Origin: Phylloscopus collybita
Lineage: Eukaryota > Chordata > Aves > Passeriformes > Phylloscopidae
Assembly: GCA_027886175.1 (NCBI GenBank)
Contig: JAJNNQ010000023.1
Location: forward strand, 131,501 to 195,500
Direction of reading: 5' to 3'
DNA: 64,000 bases
Under the pieces are notes generated by a model. The model was not told the origin of the DNA and made no database searches. It was given only the letters and a program-made list of their open reading frames with translations. The stretch's first letter is position 1. The number at the start of each line of letters is the position of its first letter. A program made the translations under genes and the position numbers. Below are positions 38,116 to 51,682 of this stretch, one piece after another.

Positions 38116-39919
38116 AGTGGGAACTCCCTCTGTTGACTTCTCCCGAAGTTGCATCCCTTCATCCAGCGGTGTCCCTGGCTCTGGTAATAAATAGCACCTT
38201 CCGTAACGTCTGTAGCCCTCACTAAGCCACAGACCAGACTGATTATTGCTGCTTTTGTACCCTTTGCAGAGCTGTTTTTATTTATACTTGCACCCCGCTG
38301 ATCTGCTCATAATGATTTTCCCAGCTGCATCCCATGCGGTCCAGTGCTGCAAAGCCACATTTTTGTAGTAGCTGTTGTTGGTTTTAATCACTTGTTATTT
38401 GAATGATATATTAATAGCAGTATCTCTATGAAGCTTTACAGTGTTTTCTTTTTCAAAACATTTACAATAAAAGCTGTGTTAGCCCTAATAACACGTGTTT
38501 CCTTTGGCTACCACCTCCAGCGATGAATCCAATTAACTGAGTACTCAGTGGAGAGCCTGTCCTGTCCCACCTCCTCCCCAGAGCCTCTCCTGAACTTCTG
38601 ATTAAAAAGTGTTTGGGACCCCAGTGGGAATAAGGGTGCTTGAAAGGCACCGTGTGGTTGGAGGGGTGTGAGCATGTAATTCCCCATGTACAGGCTGTAG
38701 GAGGCTGTAATAATCCCAACTATATTTTGCAGATGTTTGTTTGTGTCTTGCATTCTGCTAAACCCCAAACAACCCATCACACCTTATTTCCCAATGAGGA
38801 AGAGTGATGAGGCTGGGTGGTTTGGTGCTCTTGGGATGAGAAAGCACTAGTGAAAACAGAAATAAAACCAGAGCTGTTGTCTTCTGAGCATCTTGAACCT
38901 GTGGGTGGGGAGGAGTGGAGTGATGCTCTTTATTTTAGCCATTTATGGGAGAAACCACCCCCTGCCCCGAGCAAAACCTGTCTTTGGTGGAAGTAGTTTT
39001 AATGGAACACTTAACTCACTGGGGCCGCTGCCTTTAATTTCATTCAGAAGGCGACTGTGAATGGACTCCTCACCCACTTCAAAAGGCCATGGCAGTGTGT
39101 CCGCTGTGGTGCAGGTCATTCAGGAACACTACTGGAGATGTGAAAACATCTGCTAGGTCGATGCCTGCTCCTTTCAGTACAGTTACTCCCCTTTGTGAGA
39201 ATTGTCTGTGTTCTGTCATCTAGAAAGGGACCTTGTGTTCCTCCCAGGTATTCTAATGCTAATTTGTTTAGTTAAAAAGAAGAGGCTAAACAGATGTGAA
39301 CCATTTGGTTAGGTTGTAGTTCGTTTGTTAGGAAGTGCAAAGGATTCTTGGCAGGATATTAAATATTACCTTAGCTGATCACAAACACTTCATATTTCAA
39401 GAGGGGAAGGGAGGTAGGGACTGCACTCCATAAATCATCCTTTTCAAAGAGACAGAAAAAGGCAAACATTTGATAAATCTATGTCATTATACTTAGAGAT
39501 CAAAGGGGGTTTTACATATGTATTTATGCAACTGGCAACCTAGGAGACAATAATAACAAACATAGATTTCTGACAGCTTTACAAAAATAAAAATTACCCA
39601 GTTCTAATCTGTAATTATCTGGGAACTGCACGAGGTAGGAGGTTGCTCACACTAGAGCTTTGCTGAGACAGTGAGTGAATGTTAAGTCATTCATAAATAC
39701 ATTAGGAAGTTTTGTGCGCAGGAGGTTGCCAAAGCCACTGGGTGGTAGCAGGGCATGGCCACTGCATCTGCAGCCCTGGTTTTATCCACGGAGCCAAATT
39801 AGTCAGGCATGGGGTTACCAGAGCCAGAGGTCACCAGGGAAAACAGCATTTCTCTATGTGCCTTGATGAAAATCATTCCTTTATGATGAAAATACAGAAT
39901 GATGGAAATATGTAGTGAT

Positions 39920-39943
39920 GAAAATCATTCGTTGATGATTTTC
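39920..39943. repeat. 9-bp inverted repeat with 6-nt loop
   Basis: GAAAATCAT (39920-39928) and ATGATTTTC (39935-39943) are exact reverse complements around TCGTTG. The motif gatgaaaatcattc also occurs once more about 50 bp upstream (from 39864), so this patch is locally repetitive. No function is claimed. Confidence 0.6.
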
Positions 39944-41509
39944 TAGCAAATTATCTACAAGGAACCTACTTGAAGAATCCCTGAAGGCAGGAAAATTTCC
40001 ATCTGTGGGCTCTCTCCTGCTTGCCAGTGAGTGACAGCTCCATGTCTGATACCTTCCACAGCCCCACGTGCATGAGCCCTCCCACTATTCCCAATGGCTG
40101 GTCCGCTCTATACAGCTCAGTAGGTACAGGACTGGAGCCAGAGGCTCAGGCAAGTCAGAGAAAAAGCCTGAGAAGACCCCAGAGGGGGTTTGCAAGCAGC
40201 AAAAATAAGAGGAAGACTAATGGGGGCTGCAGTGGTTATTGCTTTAATCCAGATTAGAATTTAATCCAGGGCAGAGGAAGCAGCAAGGGCCATCGCATCA
40301 CCCAAAAGAAGGAGAAATCCAGTTGCGTTAAAATCATTTCATTGACAAAGCAATGCAGCCACAGAAATTAAAGATGGAGAAGCAGTATTATGTCATCTCT
40401 CCTTCTGGCCAGTTACCAGGCTGATTTCCTATTCTCTTGTGCTGGTTTAAAATGACTTCAGCAACTTGGTTTCTGCTTGTTCCCATGGGAAACTTCCACA
40501 GTCTATAGATTTCACTGGTAGGAAACTCTTCTTGACAGTCAGACTATATTTTCCTTTACTCAATTCCATCACATTGCTCCTACTTATGCCTCCTTGGAGC
40601 ACCCTAAACGCTCTTCTCCATTGAAGTCAGTGCAGTTATGCGAGCAGTAAATTTGGCTCGTGGCACTTGCAGAAATAGATATTAAAACCCCAGGGACAAA
40701 TTAGGGAGCAAAGGGAGGGAGGGCAGTGGGGGAACGGAAATGGTTTCAGGTTAAGAGAAACAAAATCTCCTCTTACATCTGTACAGCAGTGCTGCCCATG
40801 GCCCTGGTGGGAGCATGCCCAGGACAACACAGTGGGACACTGTGAGCGGCACCGATGTCCCTGGAGTCTCCCTAGGATGCTCCTGGGATGTCCCTGGTCA
40901 GTGGTGGGGTTACAAAGCCACAGCTGAGGGCTCTAAGGCATTATGTGGCACTTGGACTTGGGTGCAGAGGGGTTGCATAAAGTCCTGGGCATTTGCCTTG
41001 CCAGTGGCTGAGCTGTTTTGAGTCCCAGTGATGGTACCCACAGTCACCCCATGGCCTGTCTCCCCCAGCTGGGATGGCCAGGTCCAGCAATCCTGATCCA
41101 AGAACACTCACTGCAAGCTGTGCCTCTATGGGTTAAAGCACATGAGTTTTTCAGGACAAAATCCCAAATGTCCTCATGCACTTCCCCCAGCTCTTACCTC
41201 AGTACTGTGACATTAGGACAAGACCAGCAGCTGTATGCAGTGGTGGAGAGAAGGCTGTTGACAGACTCACACGATTTATCCATCAGTGATCCTCAGCTCC
41301 TGTATTCTCTGGAACAGCACGGGTGCGCTGCACAGGACGTGTGGCAGAGGCACAGGGCGGAGACAGCGATAAGGATTTCCTAGGGTGGGAAAAAGTGAAT
41401 AAAGAAATGCGGGACTTCTCTTCCTGGGACCCTGCAAGGGGGCGAGGGCTGAGATGGTTCTGTGACTGAGGGGACAAGGCATGGGAAATCCCAGCCTGAA
41501 GTGGATGTC

Positions 41510-42565
<1,056 letters not shown>

Positions 42566-42624
42566 TAGCCCAGGCGGCAGCGGGGCGTCTGCAGGTTTTC
42601 CGTGAGCCAAACCGTGTTTATATC

Positions 42625-42634
42625 TATATAAAAG
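42625..42634 (+). promoter_or_regulatory. TATA-box-like sequence in intron 1 (weak)
   Basis: TATATAAAAG matches the TATA-box consensus. It is followed closely by a 14-bp perfect palindrome AAATATTAATATTT at 42637-42650. It lies about 280 bp inside intron 1, within a short AT-rich patch. A downstream promoter is possible, but such sequences occur by chance in AT-rich DNA. Confidence 0.25.
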
Positions 42635-42837
42635 TTAAATATTAATATTTTTAAACACTCTTATTCTGCTGTACTTCCAGGGTTGTTTTTTTTTTTTTTT
42701 TGCTGGAGCGTATTTTTCCTCCAGCTCAGGGTGTTGCTGAGGGATGGCTGGTGAGTCTCCGGGGTCTGCACGGGCTGGCGGGCGGTGCGCTCAGGGACCG
42801 CATGTTTGCGGGGTTTTTGACCCGTTTTCTGGTGGTT

Positions 42838-42923
42838 TGTTTGTTTGTTTGTTTGTTGTTTTTTGTGGTTTATTTTTTTCCTTACCCATTGAGGTGGGAT
42901 TTGGCCGGTTTTCTTTTTTACCC

Positions 42924-42988
<65 letters not shown>
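42838..42988. repeat. Low-complexity block: (GTTT)n, C11, T47, (GT)n
   Basis: In order there are a (GTTT) run at about 42838-42855, then C11 at 42921-42931, then 47 consecutive T at 42932-42978 and a short GT run to about 42987. A shorter T run also lies at 42686-42701. The long frames that read poly-Phe or poly-Lys across it are artefacts. Homopolymers of this length are hard to sequence, so the exact lengths are uncertain. Confidence 0.95.
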
Positions 42989-45900
42989 ATGGGAGAGGCG
43001 AGATGGGGAACGTTTACCCGTTTGGGAAATTTTTGATACATTTGGAGGGGGTTTGACCCATTCCAGGAGCGCTGCCTGGGACTGGCAGGCAGCATCTCCA
43101 CGTTCCAGATAAAACTTCCTCACTCGCTCCCTGCGTTCAGTCTCCGTTAACTTTCTCCTGCCCCGTAATCATCTCTGGAGCGGATCGATTGCCCGAGGTC
43201 GCGATCGCCGGCCCGGCGCTGCACGGCGGGAGCAGGGCGGGGTGTAGTGGGGAACGGGATGAACCCTTTGGACTGGGAGAAAATGATCGATTTCTGCCTT
43301 GCGTCCTGTAAGGATGGGTGTAATTCTCCGAGCGTTTGCGAGGAGCAGCCCGGTCCGGGCTGTCTGTGTGCGGGTTCGGCAGAGCGGGCGGCGGCGGGTG
43401 CGGAGGAGAAGAGCGATCGGGCACCGAGCGAGGGGCGACCCCCGTTTCGGTGCCTTTCTCGCCCTTTTCCGATTGAAGTTCCTTTATCAGGAATATTTTG
43501 CATATGTTTTTCTACTGAGTGTTTACAGGAATGCTAAAGGAGCAGGATGGAAACTTTGAAGCTAGATGGGAGCTATGAAGCTACGGATTGTAACCTCTGT
43601 AGCCTTGAAACTCCCACCCGGCAAGTCCGATTAGGTTTATGCCTGTTTTTTTAATGTTGCTATCCCTCAGCAGTTAGTGAAATGAATGCTGGATAAGACC
43701 TGATGAGGAGGAAGTAATTTTTGAAAGCTGTTTCGTTTTAGGAAATTCTGTCATCTCGGTGTAGGATGTAGCGTGTTGACCCAGAGCAGCCCAAATGAAA
43801 ACTTTGTAAATTCAGCTCAGTTTAAAAAGTACTAATCTTGCATTTTGAAGGAGAACTTGCACAAAACAGAGCAGAAAACCCGTCAGGATTTATTAGCAAA
43901 ATGGTGTTGTATGTGTTGAATGCTGTTTTTAATTAGGCACCTAAATTAGACCATAAAATGGTTGATTAATCTTTTACAAGTAGAAGGTGGAAGGAGAGAA
44001 GGAGAAAATAATGCTTATGATTGAGTTCATCTGTAATCCCAGATGTACAGAGTGAAAGCCAATATGTAAAGGACACACATTATTTTGAAATTTGGAGAAC
44101 AGGTATCAAAGTTGTGTTTAACTTCCTAAAACTTCACCGTATCAGCTGCTGAATTTTAAGCAGTGCGGGCCCTATGCCTGCAAATACACTCTTGGTTTTC
44201 ATTAGTATCTTTGCAAAAGGGCTGTTTTAGCTGAAATCTGATAAATCTTGAGGTCTGAATGGTGGTGCTCTCAAGCAGCAAGAGTCAGTGATGCTGGAAG
44301 TCTTGTAATCAGTCATGTGTGATTCACCCCGAAGATGGGAGTGTGTCTGGCTGGCTGTGGGACTGGGACCTGGGTCAGTTAGGGGGGAGTAAATAATGCA
44401 AAATACTTGGGGGAGGATGAAAACCAACAGACAAGCTGTTATATACTGTGCGTTATTTCTAACTTAATTAGAATTAGATGCAGAAGTTTGTTCCTATAAA
44501 TTTTGTCATTAGAAGTCAGATCCTATACAGTAGTAACTCCAAGCTCTTGCTGACTTCAGTGAATCTCGGCTTCTCAGCACTCCTCAAGAACATGTTTATT
44601 TCTCCCAGATCTAATGAGGCTTTTATTTATTATCTTAGTATTGAAAGGAGTTGTGTTTATATTTTGTCAGTGGTTCAGTACAGTTGGATTAAAGATGCTA
44701 TGAAAGGTGTGTGGTGTCAGCATTGTAGAGTCAGCTGGGCAAGCCTCATCTCTATTTTTCAGATTCTTTTGCTCAAATCAACTGAACTTTGGGACTGGGG
44801 GGGTTACTGTGTCCTCAGCATTTGGAGAGCAGTGTAAATCTAATTGCTTGGCTTTGAAAAATGAAGATAGCTAAAACACACTTCAAATGAGACATGGGTC
44901 AAAAATTCTAACTGGCTAAATTTGTTTATCTTTGTTAGGAGTTTTTGTTTGTTTAAGTTGTTCCTTCCATCCAAAATCTTCTGTTTCAGATTTTCAAGAT
45001 GCAGAGGCATCAGATTTAGTTAATTGCTTAGTTTGATGAATTCTTATTTTTGGAGGTGATTGTGATTGTGATTAATACTGTTTAACTACTTATTTCCGTC
45101 TGAAGTTTTCATCTATCGAAAATAACTTTAGAAGGAGGGAATGCAAACTCGTGCCTTGCTCCATTTTCTGTCAAGTGAAATGAAATCTGCTGGTTTGTTT
45201 CTGCAGTGTGGAATGCAGAACACTGTCAACTGGAGCTGAATATCATTCCTGAAAAGCTGGGGGGAAACAGGAAAAATTAAATGCTTTTTTTCGATAGTGA
45301 GATAACTAAAATTTGGTGGAAATAGCTTCTGCACGCACATTGCAGGGTTCCACCCCCCCATAATGAAAACAGCATGTTAACTGCTTCTAGTGAAAATATA
45401 TACCATGATAAAGGAGAAATGGGATCCAGCCACTATTGCAAACTAATTTGATGAAGTGCCTTGAATTTTTGGATAATAGAGAAGCTCCCTCTTTGCGGCA
45501 GTAGGAAGTTCAGCTCGACAGCCTGTGTGCATGTGTCTGGCTGAGCAGCCTGCAGGGATGTCATTGTTCTCTTTGGGGTTTACTGTAGAACTTGGTGGAG
45601 AGGAAAAAAGTGTTTCTTGCAAGCCTAGAAAATCAGTTGTTGAGTTTCTTTTATTATTTTCTTCATTTGATTGAACAATGATGCATTTTGAAATGTCCTA
45701 GGGACTTGAATGCTTGTTGTCCTATAATTAATGTAAGAAAAAAAAATGTCATTAGTGTTACATGTTTTTGGTTATTTTTGTTATTTTTGTTATTTTCAGC
45801 CCAGTGGGCTGTAATGCCCCGTCTGTCCTGCCTACTCAACACCCCTGATTTATGTTTCAAGTCTGTAGCTCTCTGCTAGGAACCCCTGTGCCATGGCTGT

Positions 45901-48900
45901 GCCAGCTCTAACAGCGACAGCAGGACTAGGCTGAGCTCCTCCGCCTTTAGTAGTCCACCAGGAAGACTTTTTGTCCTTTTTTCTTCTTTTCTCTTATGGA
46001 AAACCTTAAAATGCTGGTGCTTTGTCTTCCCACTATGGCTAAGTTGCCTTAATAATTTTCCTTGCTGAGACTGAGTGATTTGGATCAGTAGGATCCGGCC
46101 CTGTGGTCTGTGATGAACTGTTTCAAACATGCATTTCTTAAACTTTCAAATTGCTTGGACTTCAGTATGCAGCACTAAATTTCTTGTCAGCAATTCCTGT
46201 GTTGGGAGAAACTTCCTTATTTTTTTATATTTTTCCCCATGAGTCTCCTTTTTTACCCCCCCCCCAAGGAATTTGTGGGGGTAAAGCTGGTGCTCACAGT
46301 TGGCCAGGCTGGGAGCAAGGGAAGAATAAGGAAATGATGGTTAAAAGTTTGGGGTGAAAATCCTGATGATCTAAATCTTGAGCAAGGCAGGATTTTGCCC
46401 GTCTTTGGCTGTTCTCTATAATCTCAGCTTTAGTGAAGGTTTAGTAACTTGCTGCTGAATTGCCTTCCCAGTGAGGCACGGACCTGGCAGCACAGACAGA
46501 ATCGTGGCTGGTTTCCACAGAATGTCACATGGTTGATTTGCCCCATGAAGTTTGGAAACAGTCCTGATACCCCCAGCTGGACTTTGGGCGCAAATGACTA
46601 CAACTGAGCAAAGACTGATTCCTCCACTGCAGTCCCGTGCAGGGACAGTTGTGTTCTCCGGGAAGGTTTTGCAAAACAATTTTGGTACTGAGATTTTCTT
46701 TTCTTAATGTGAAAAAAGATTTAAAGCTCAACTATTGACCTTGCATTGTGTTGTGCTTAAGCAAGCGGGGACTTTTAGTGGTGCCCTCAGAATGTGCATG
46801 GAGTTCACCCTTGGCCACTGCAGCGGCTCCCACGGCACGTCCTGAGCTGCTGTGTAACCTCGGGAGGAAAATGGCCCCCAAAAAGAAGGGCTGGGCTGCT
46901 ATAATCAGTCAGCAAGGCCCTTGTGTTTGCATGGGATCATTCCTTTAGATCTGAGGAGGGTTGAGTTGTTCAAACAGATGGCAAAGATTATTCGTGTTGC
47001 TGGGGTTTCAGTGCACTGCTCTGTTTCAAGCATGCTGCCCGATATGACGCACGTGACAAGTTCTTCCCAGCACGACGCTGGGGGGATGACATTGTCTGTT
47101 GTGATCGGGTTTCATGGCCTCACCTGTTGAGCTGCTGAGCTTTTCAAAGTTGACCAAGCGTTGGGGGTGACGGATGTGGATGGTGGATCTGCCTGGCTAA
47201 TCGTGTTAGCACGGGACCACACGGCCTGCCGGGAGCATTGTGCTCCTTGGCATGAAAATGATGGGAATGAAAACCCACGGGCTCAGCTCTGGGTTTGGGA
47301 TTTATTATTTTTTTCTTTTCAAGTGGGCCGTGGCAGGTGTCTGTAACACACACCAAGCATTGGATGTCTCAAGGCACTTCCAGGCAAAGCTTTGTTTTTA
47401 AAAGCATCCAGCAAGCTCTGGGTGCAGTGGCTATAGAAACTCTACCCAAACCACTGCTCTTTGGAGCTGTATTTCCAAGCTGCCTGATGACAGGAATGTC
47501 CTGGGCCTCTCTTGCTGAGCTGCTCTGTTCACTTGAGCCTGCATTTGGGGCTATTTATCCATCCTAGCTAGGAAGAAGTCTAATACAGTAATCATTCAGC
47601 ATGGGATTCATGTCTCCTGGTGGTGTGACCATGGGTGACCAGTGGGTTCAGGTGATAATGGCCATGTGGGATGGGTAACATATGGGTTCAAAGAACAGCA
47701 TATAGTGGGGACATTGTCTCAGTGGTGTAATTAGTGGGTATGGGGCTATCAGCTACTACCTGTTGTCAGTCACCATATGGTGTGTGAGGACAGGTGGAGA
47801 GACTTCTTCCTTGGTTTGTGGGAAATGACTAAGTGCTGTGCTGGGTCCTGACTTGCTGCTGATGACTGTACCAGGGCTTGCCCTAACTGTTGCAATTCCA
47901 GGTCTTTCAGCAGCTTGCTGTGCGTTTAATTAGCTTGTGAGAAACACCATGTGCTTTTTAAAGGTGCTCAGCCCAGCAGCAGCCAGAAGACAACGGAGTA
48001 AATGGACATCATCTTAGCTTTCTTAATGGCAACAAAGGGTCCTGTGATGAAACATATTGATTATCAGCAGGCTCAGGGGAAAGGTGGGATGAATTCAGGA
48101 CAGCTGTTTGTGGTGGTGTAACTTTGCCATCAGGGAGTTGCTCCCAGTGTGAAGGTGGCAGGAAGGGGTGCAGAGACGAGTGGGGAAGGGCATTACATCG
48201 TGCCATGGGTCAGATGAGGGGCAGAAATGGAGGTCAGGAGCATGGTCCCTCTGTCTCCACCTAGGGAGAGCAGGGTCTGCTGGGCTGGGATGTGCAGTGT
48301 ACCTTAGTCCATTCATCACAGTGATCCAATGGGAACAATCTCTCCGGGTGCCACACTGGCTTTGAGTGTTCCCCATGGTTTTCTCTTAGGAATAGCACTG
48401 GAAGAGGAGGAGGAAAATGAACACAGTGATGATGATTTAGCATGTGGTGCCTTTGTACTGGGAAGGTCCAGAGGTGAGGAGGGACTTTTGGGAACTGTTG
48501 GCTGGCTTGCTTGGCTGCCTGACCTGTCTTCCTGGCCCTGTGGCCTCAGGAATCATTCAGAGAAGACCAGAGACTTGGGTGTTTGGGACTTCAGATCATG
48601 TTGGTGGGAATGTTAGAGGAAAAACAGGTGTACAGGTGCTGCTGGCAGATCTCATGCTGATTTCTGGTAAATGAATAATTCCATTTTTAAAATTTTTCCA
48701 TCAAGATATGTGAACATGGCAGTGCCCTGCCACGTGGTGGCTAGGGAAACTTTATTTAGAGAAAAATTATTCCAGGTTTTTCCAAGTGCCTTACATTTGC
48801 GTTAACCTCCTTGGAAATGCCCTGGAACTAGCCTGCTTCTACAGCAGTTTTGTTTTCTCCTCTCTGTACAGAAAAGGGAGGGAGGAAGAACATCTCTACA

Positions 48901-50889
48901 GAGGGATGGTGTGACCTAGGCCTGGCATCAAGGGAGTCATGGCTCTGTTCGGCAGAAGGTCTGACCCAGAGTTTGATTTGCAGCCTGTCTGGGATGCAGA
49001 GCTGCATGGCTGACCCTGCCCTTGGTGTGTCACACATGGGGCCCGGCTTTGCTGTTCCTGTGCTGGTGGGTGTCATCCTCCCTTGTCCTGGTCTTCTTGT
49101 GAGTGTTGTGCTGATAAAATTCCATAGTTCAGAGTTGTAATTTGGCCAGTCTTCTCTGCTGGTACTGCTGGGGATTTCTGCGAATCCACCAAAGTGGCTG
49201 TTTGTAATAAAAGTGAGCAGTTGTAACCTTTCCCTGGAACTGGCACAGACTTTGCATTCCTGTCAGTGCAGCAGGCAGCTCTTCCAGAAGAAAGGGAGAA
49301 CTATTGTGCACAGGCTTTTATTTAATATGCCAATGTACAACATTACAGGTGGATGTGTGCATTTGATAGATCCTTCCTAAAAGTGAACACAAGGCCAAAT
49401 CCTGCATTGCCACTAACATGGTCCAACAGTACTGAGTATAACTGTATTCTGCTACACCAATTCCCTCTAAAAAATACACTTTTTCATGTGGGAAGTTGGC
49501 TCTGATGAGGAGAAGAGTCTTCAGCAGCATGTGGTGACAAAGACTGAACCAGGTCCCCAAAGATGACTGTGTCCAATGCAGTCCAGAACTCTGCCTAGGG
49601 AAGGGCTCCAAGATTAGGCTTTCAGTGTGTATCCATGTGACAGTGCAGAAAACATCCCCACAGAAACCAAAATCCGTTACAATTATTAACTTCAATAAAT
49701 AAAGCAGGTTGACAAACTTTATATTAAACCCCCCAGCTTTCAGTCTGTGGATTATCAAAAGCAAACTTGCATTAAAGCTCGAAAGTCTTGAAATTTGAAA
49801 ACTTAAAACTTCAAATTTGGGTGAATGGCACAGGGAGGCGCAGGAAATCTTTGGAAAAGTGCTCATTTAGTGCAAGGGCAATTGCACTGGGGTTAAACTG
49901 CAGTAGTATTTTTGATTTGGAATTGGGTCCAGGGGCTGCGGTGGCTGAGCAGGCTCAGAGCATGGATCCTCCTGTCACTAGGGGGAGGACGAAATCCCAG
50001 CGTCTTCCCCATAAAATGCTTTGCTGCTTCACTGAGCTATTAAATATTTGTTTTAAAACTGGCAAGGCCTGCAGCTTTGGCATGCCTTCAGCTTGTTTTT
50101 CTAAAGGTGTATTAGACTTGGAAGGAAATCAGGAGGCGTTGGAGTAAACAGGAGGTGTGTCCCAGTCCTTCGGTCCCGGAGTGGCTGTACACAGTCCTCA
50201 GCTGGTTTGTACACAGGGCTGGGAATGCTGCTGCTGAACGTGAATTGCAGAGGGACCCTGTGACTGTGCTGTGCCCTGTGTTTCTGCCTGTTGGAAAAAA
50301 CATCCTGCCTGACACTGAAATGCTGTGCCTCTGCTCTGAACGCCCTGCACACTCCTCTGGTGCCACGCTTAGCGAGTTGAGCCAGATTGGAGCCAGTCTC
50401 CTGAGTGCTAGGGGGTTCCTATCTTCTGCAAGTGGGCTGGAATGGAGCAAGCTTGTGAAGGTCTCACCTGGGACCAGTGGGGCAGTGGTAGATGCCTGGG
50501 TGGCTCTGAGCATCCCTGGGCTCCTCCTCTGACTTCACTATGGCTGGACCAACCAAAGAGAGCTGCAAAAAGCCAGGCAGCTGGGCATTGCCTCTTGTTG
50601 AGGACAGGCTTAGCAAAGCCCATCTTCCTTCTTCCTAGCGCAGAGCACTGAACTTGTTGCAACTTAGCACAAAGCTTGTAGCATTCTCCCCCACCCCCTT
50701 TTCAATTTCCCTCTTGAAATTTTGAGTCTGGTAACTAATGAGCCATGGGCTGTCTGCAGGCATTTGGAAAATAGCTAATTTTGGCAGAGGGAATAGCTAA
50801 TACAGGGTATTGAGCAGGGAAGGAAGCCTTGAGAGGAGATATCAGCCTTGCCAGAGCAGAAGTGGAATAGCCGGTTGGAGTTTGAGGCT

Positions 50890-51015
50890 GTGTTTGCTGC
50901 GAGCCGAGCGGGGCCGGCAGCCGCAGCAGCGCCGGTGCCCGCGGGCCGGCGGAGCCCCGGGCACGCAGCGGAGCCCCGGCGGCTGCCCCGGCTGCACGGC
51001 ACCGCTGCCTCCCCC
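50890..51015. promoter_or_regulatory. Intronic GC-rich mini-island (candidate regulatory element)
   Basis: About 120 bp of dense GC and CpG (gcgagccgagcggggccggc, gtgcccgcgggccggcggag) lie alone in HS3ST3B1 intron 1. A TATA-like ctatatataaac at 51068-51079 and taattaattagg lie just to the right. On the minus strand that TATA would direct transcription into the GC-rich segment. Open frames here (82 and 75 codons, minus) are proline, arginine and alanine rich and match nothing known. A promoter, enhancer or alternative first exon is possible; this rests on composition only. Confidence 0.35.
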
Positions 51016-51646
51016 TAGAGATGATTGCAAGGTCAAACTGCTCAATGCAGTGTAATAATTAATTAGGCTATATATAAACAGAAAGCTCATGTGGTCCTAA
51101 AGTAGATTAGGAGCCCGTGAGTTTCCTCTTCCCTGCCTTCTTCCCCACGGTCTTCCTCTCCCGGGGCTCCTCTGCGGGTGAGCCCTGCAGTTGTCGCAGG
51201 CTCGGCTGTTCCAGCAGGGCTCACCAGTTGGGTTAAGCAGCTGCACAGCTGGGTCACAGCCCAGAAATGATAGGGGCAGAGCAACGCCTGCTCTGCCTCA
51301 CCCAGGTCCCCCATCAAACCCGCTCCTGGTGCCAAGTCTCTGCCTTCCCGGAGTGAATCGCTTTACTCGGTGGCGATGCCTGATGCTGGGAAATAGCCCC
51401 GTGCTGGGAATAGCTGCTGGCATTTGCCTTCAGTAACAGGCGTTCCAAAGCTCTTGTTGCTTTGAGACTCAGTCTAGCAAGAGCTAAGCTGGACAGCTTG
51501 TTCCCAATCACGGGGAACATGGGGAAGATTCAGTGTGGGGCTCAAAACCTCCCCAAAGACGTGTGTGCGCGGAATTTGCAGAATGGAGGGGGAAGAATAA
51601 ACTGGGCTGGGTTTCCTGGAAAAGCTGCAGAAACTGAAGTTTGTAA

Positions 51647-51682
51647 TGCAACTTGAAACTGCTTGAACAGTTTCAAGTTGCA
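51647..51682. other. Perfect 15-bp stem with 6-nt loop
   Basis: TGCAACTTGAAACTG (51647-51661) and CAGTTTCAAGTTGCA (51668-51682) are exact reverse complements around CTTGAA. No mismatch occurs in the 15 pairs and pairing stops abruptly outside. It lies in HS3ST3B1 intron 1 in sequence of ordinary composition. The arms are not recognised as terminal repeats of a known element. Confidence 0.8.

Larger units (their letters stand above)
36206..41509. other. Intergenic region COX10-HS3ST3B1
   Basis: About 5.3 kb lie between the inferred COX10 polyadenylation site and the HS3ST3B1 CpG island. The region contains a (TA)9 run, a short tandem 'ttatttaggtct' duplication near 37375-37402, a GC-rich mini-island at 37.94-38.11 kb, and an inverted repeat near 39.92 kb. 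I see no credible protein-coding gene and no CR1 fragment. In human the corresponding interval is much longer and holds CDRT15; no trace of that gene was recognised here. Confidence 0.7.

Noticed and set aside
42661..43112. Poly-Lys and poly-Phe frames near 42.9 kb
   Set aside because: They are the translation of a T47 homopolymer and flanking low complexity.
47580..47830. Stretch rich in 'ggtgtgaccatgggtgacca'-like phrases, considered as a minisatellite
   Set aside because: The phrases are not in regular register and no unit repeats more than twice.
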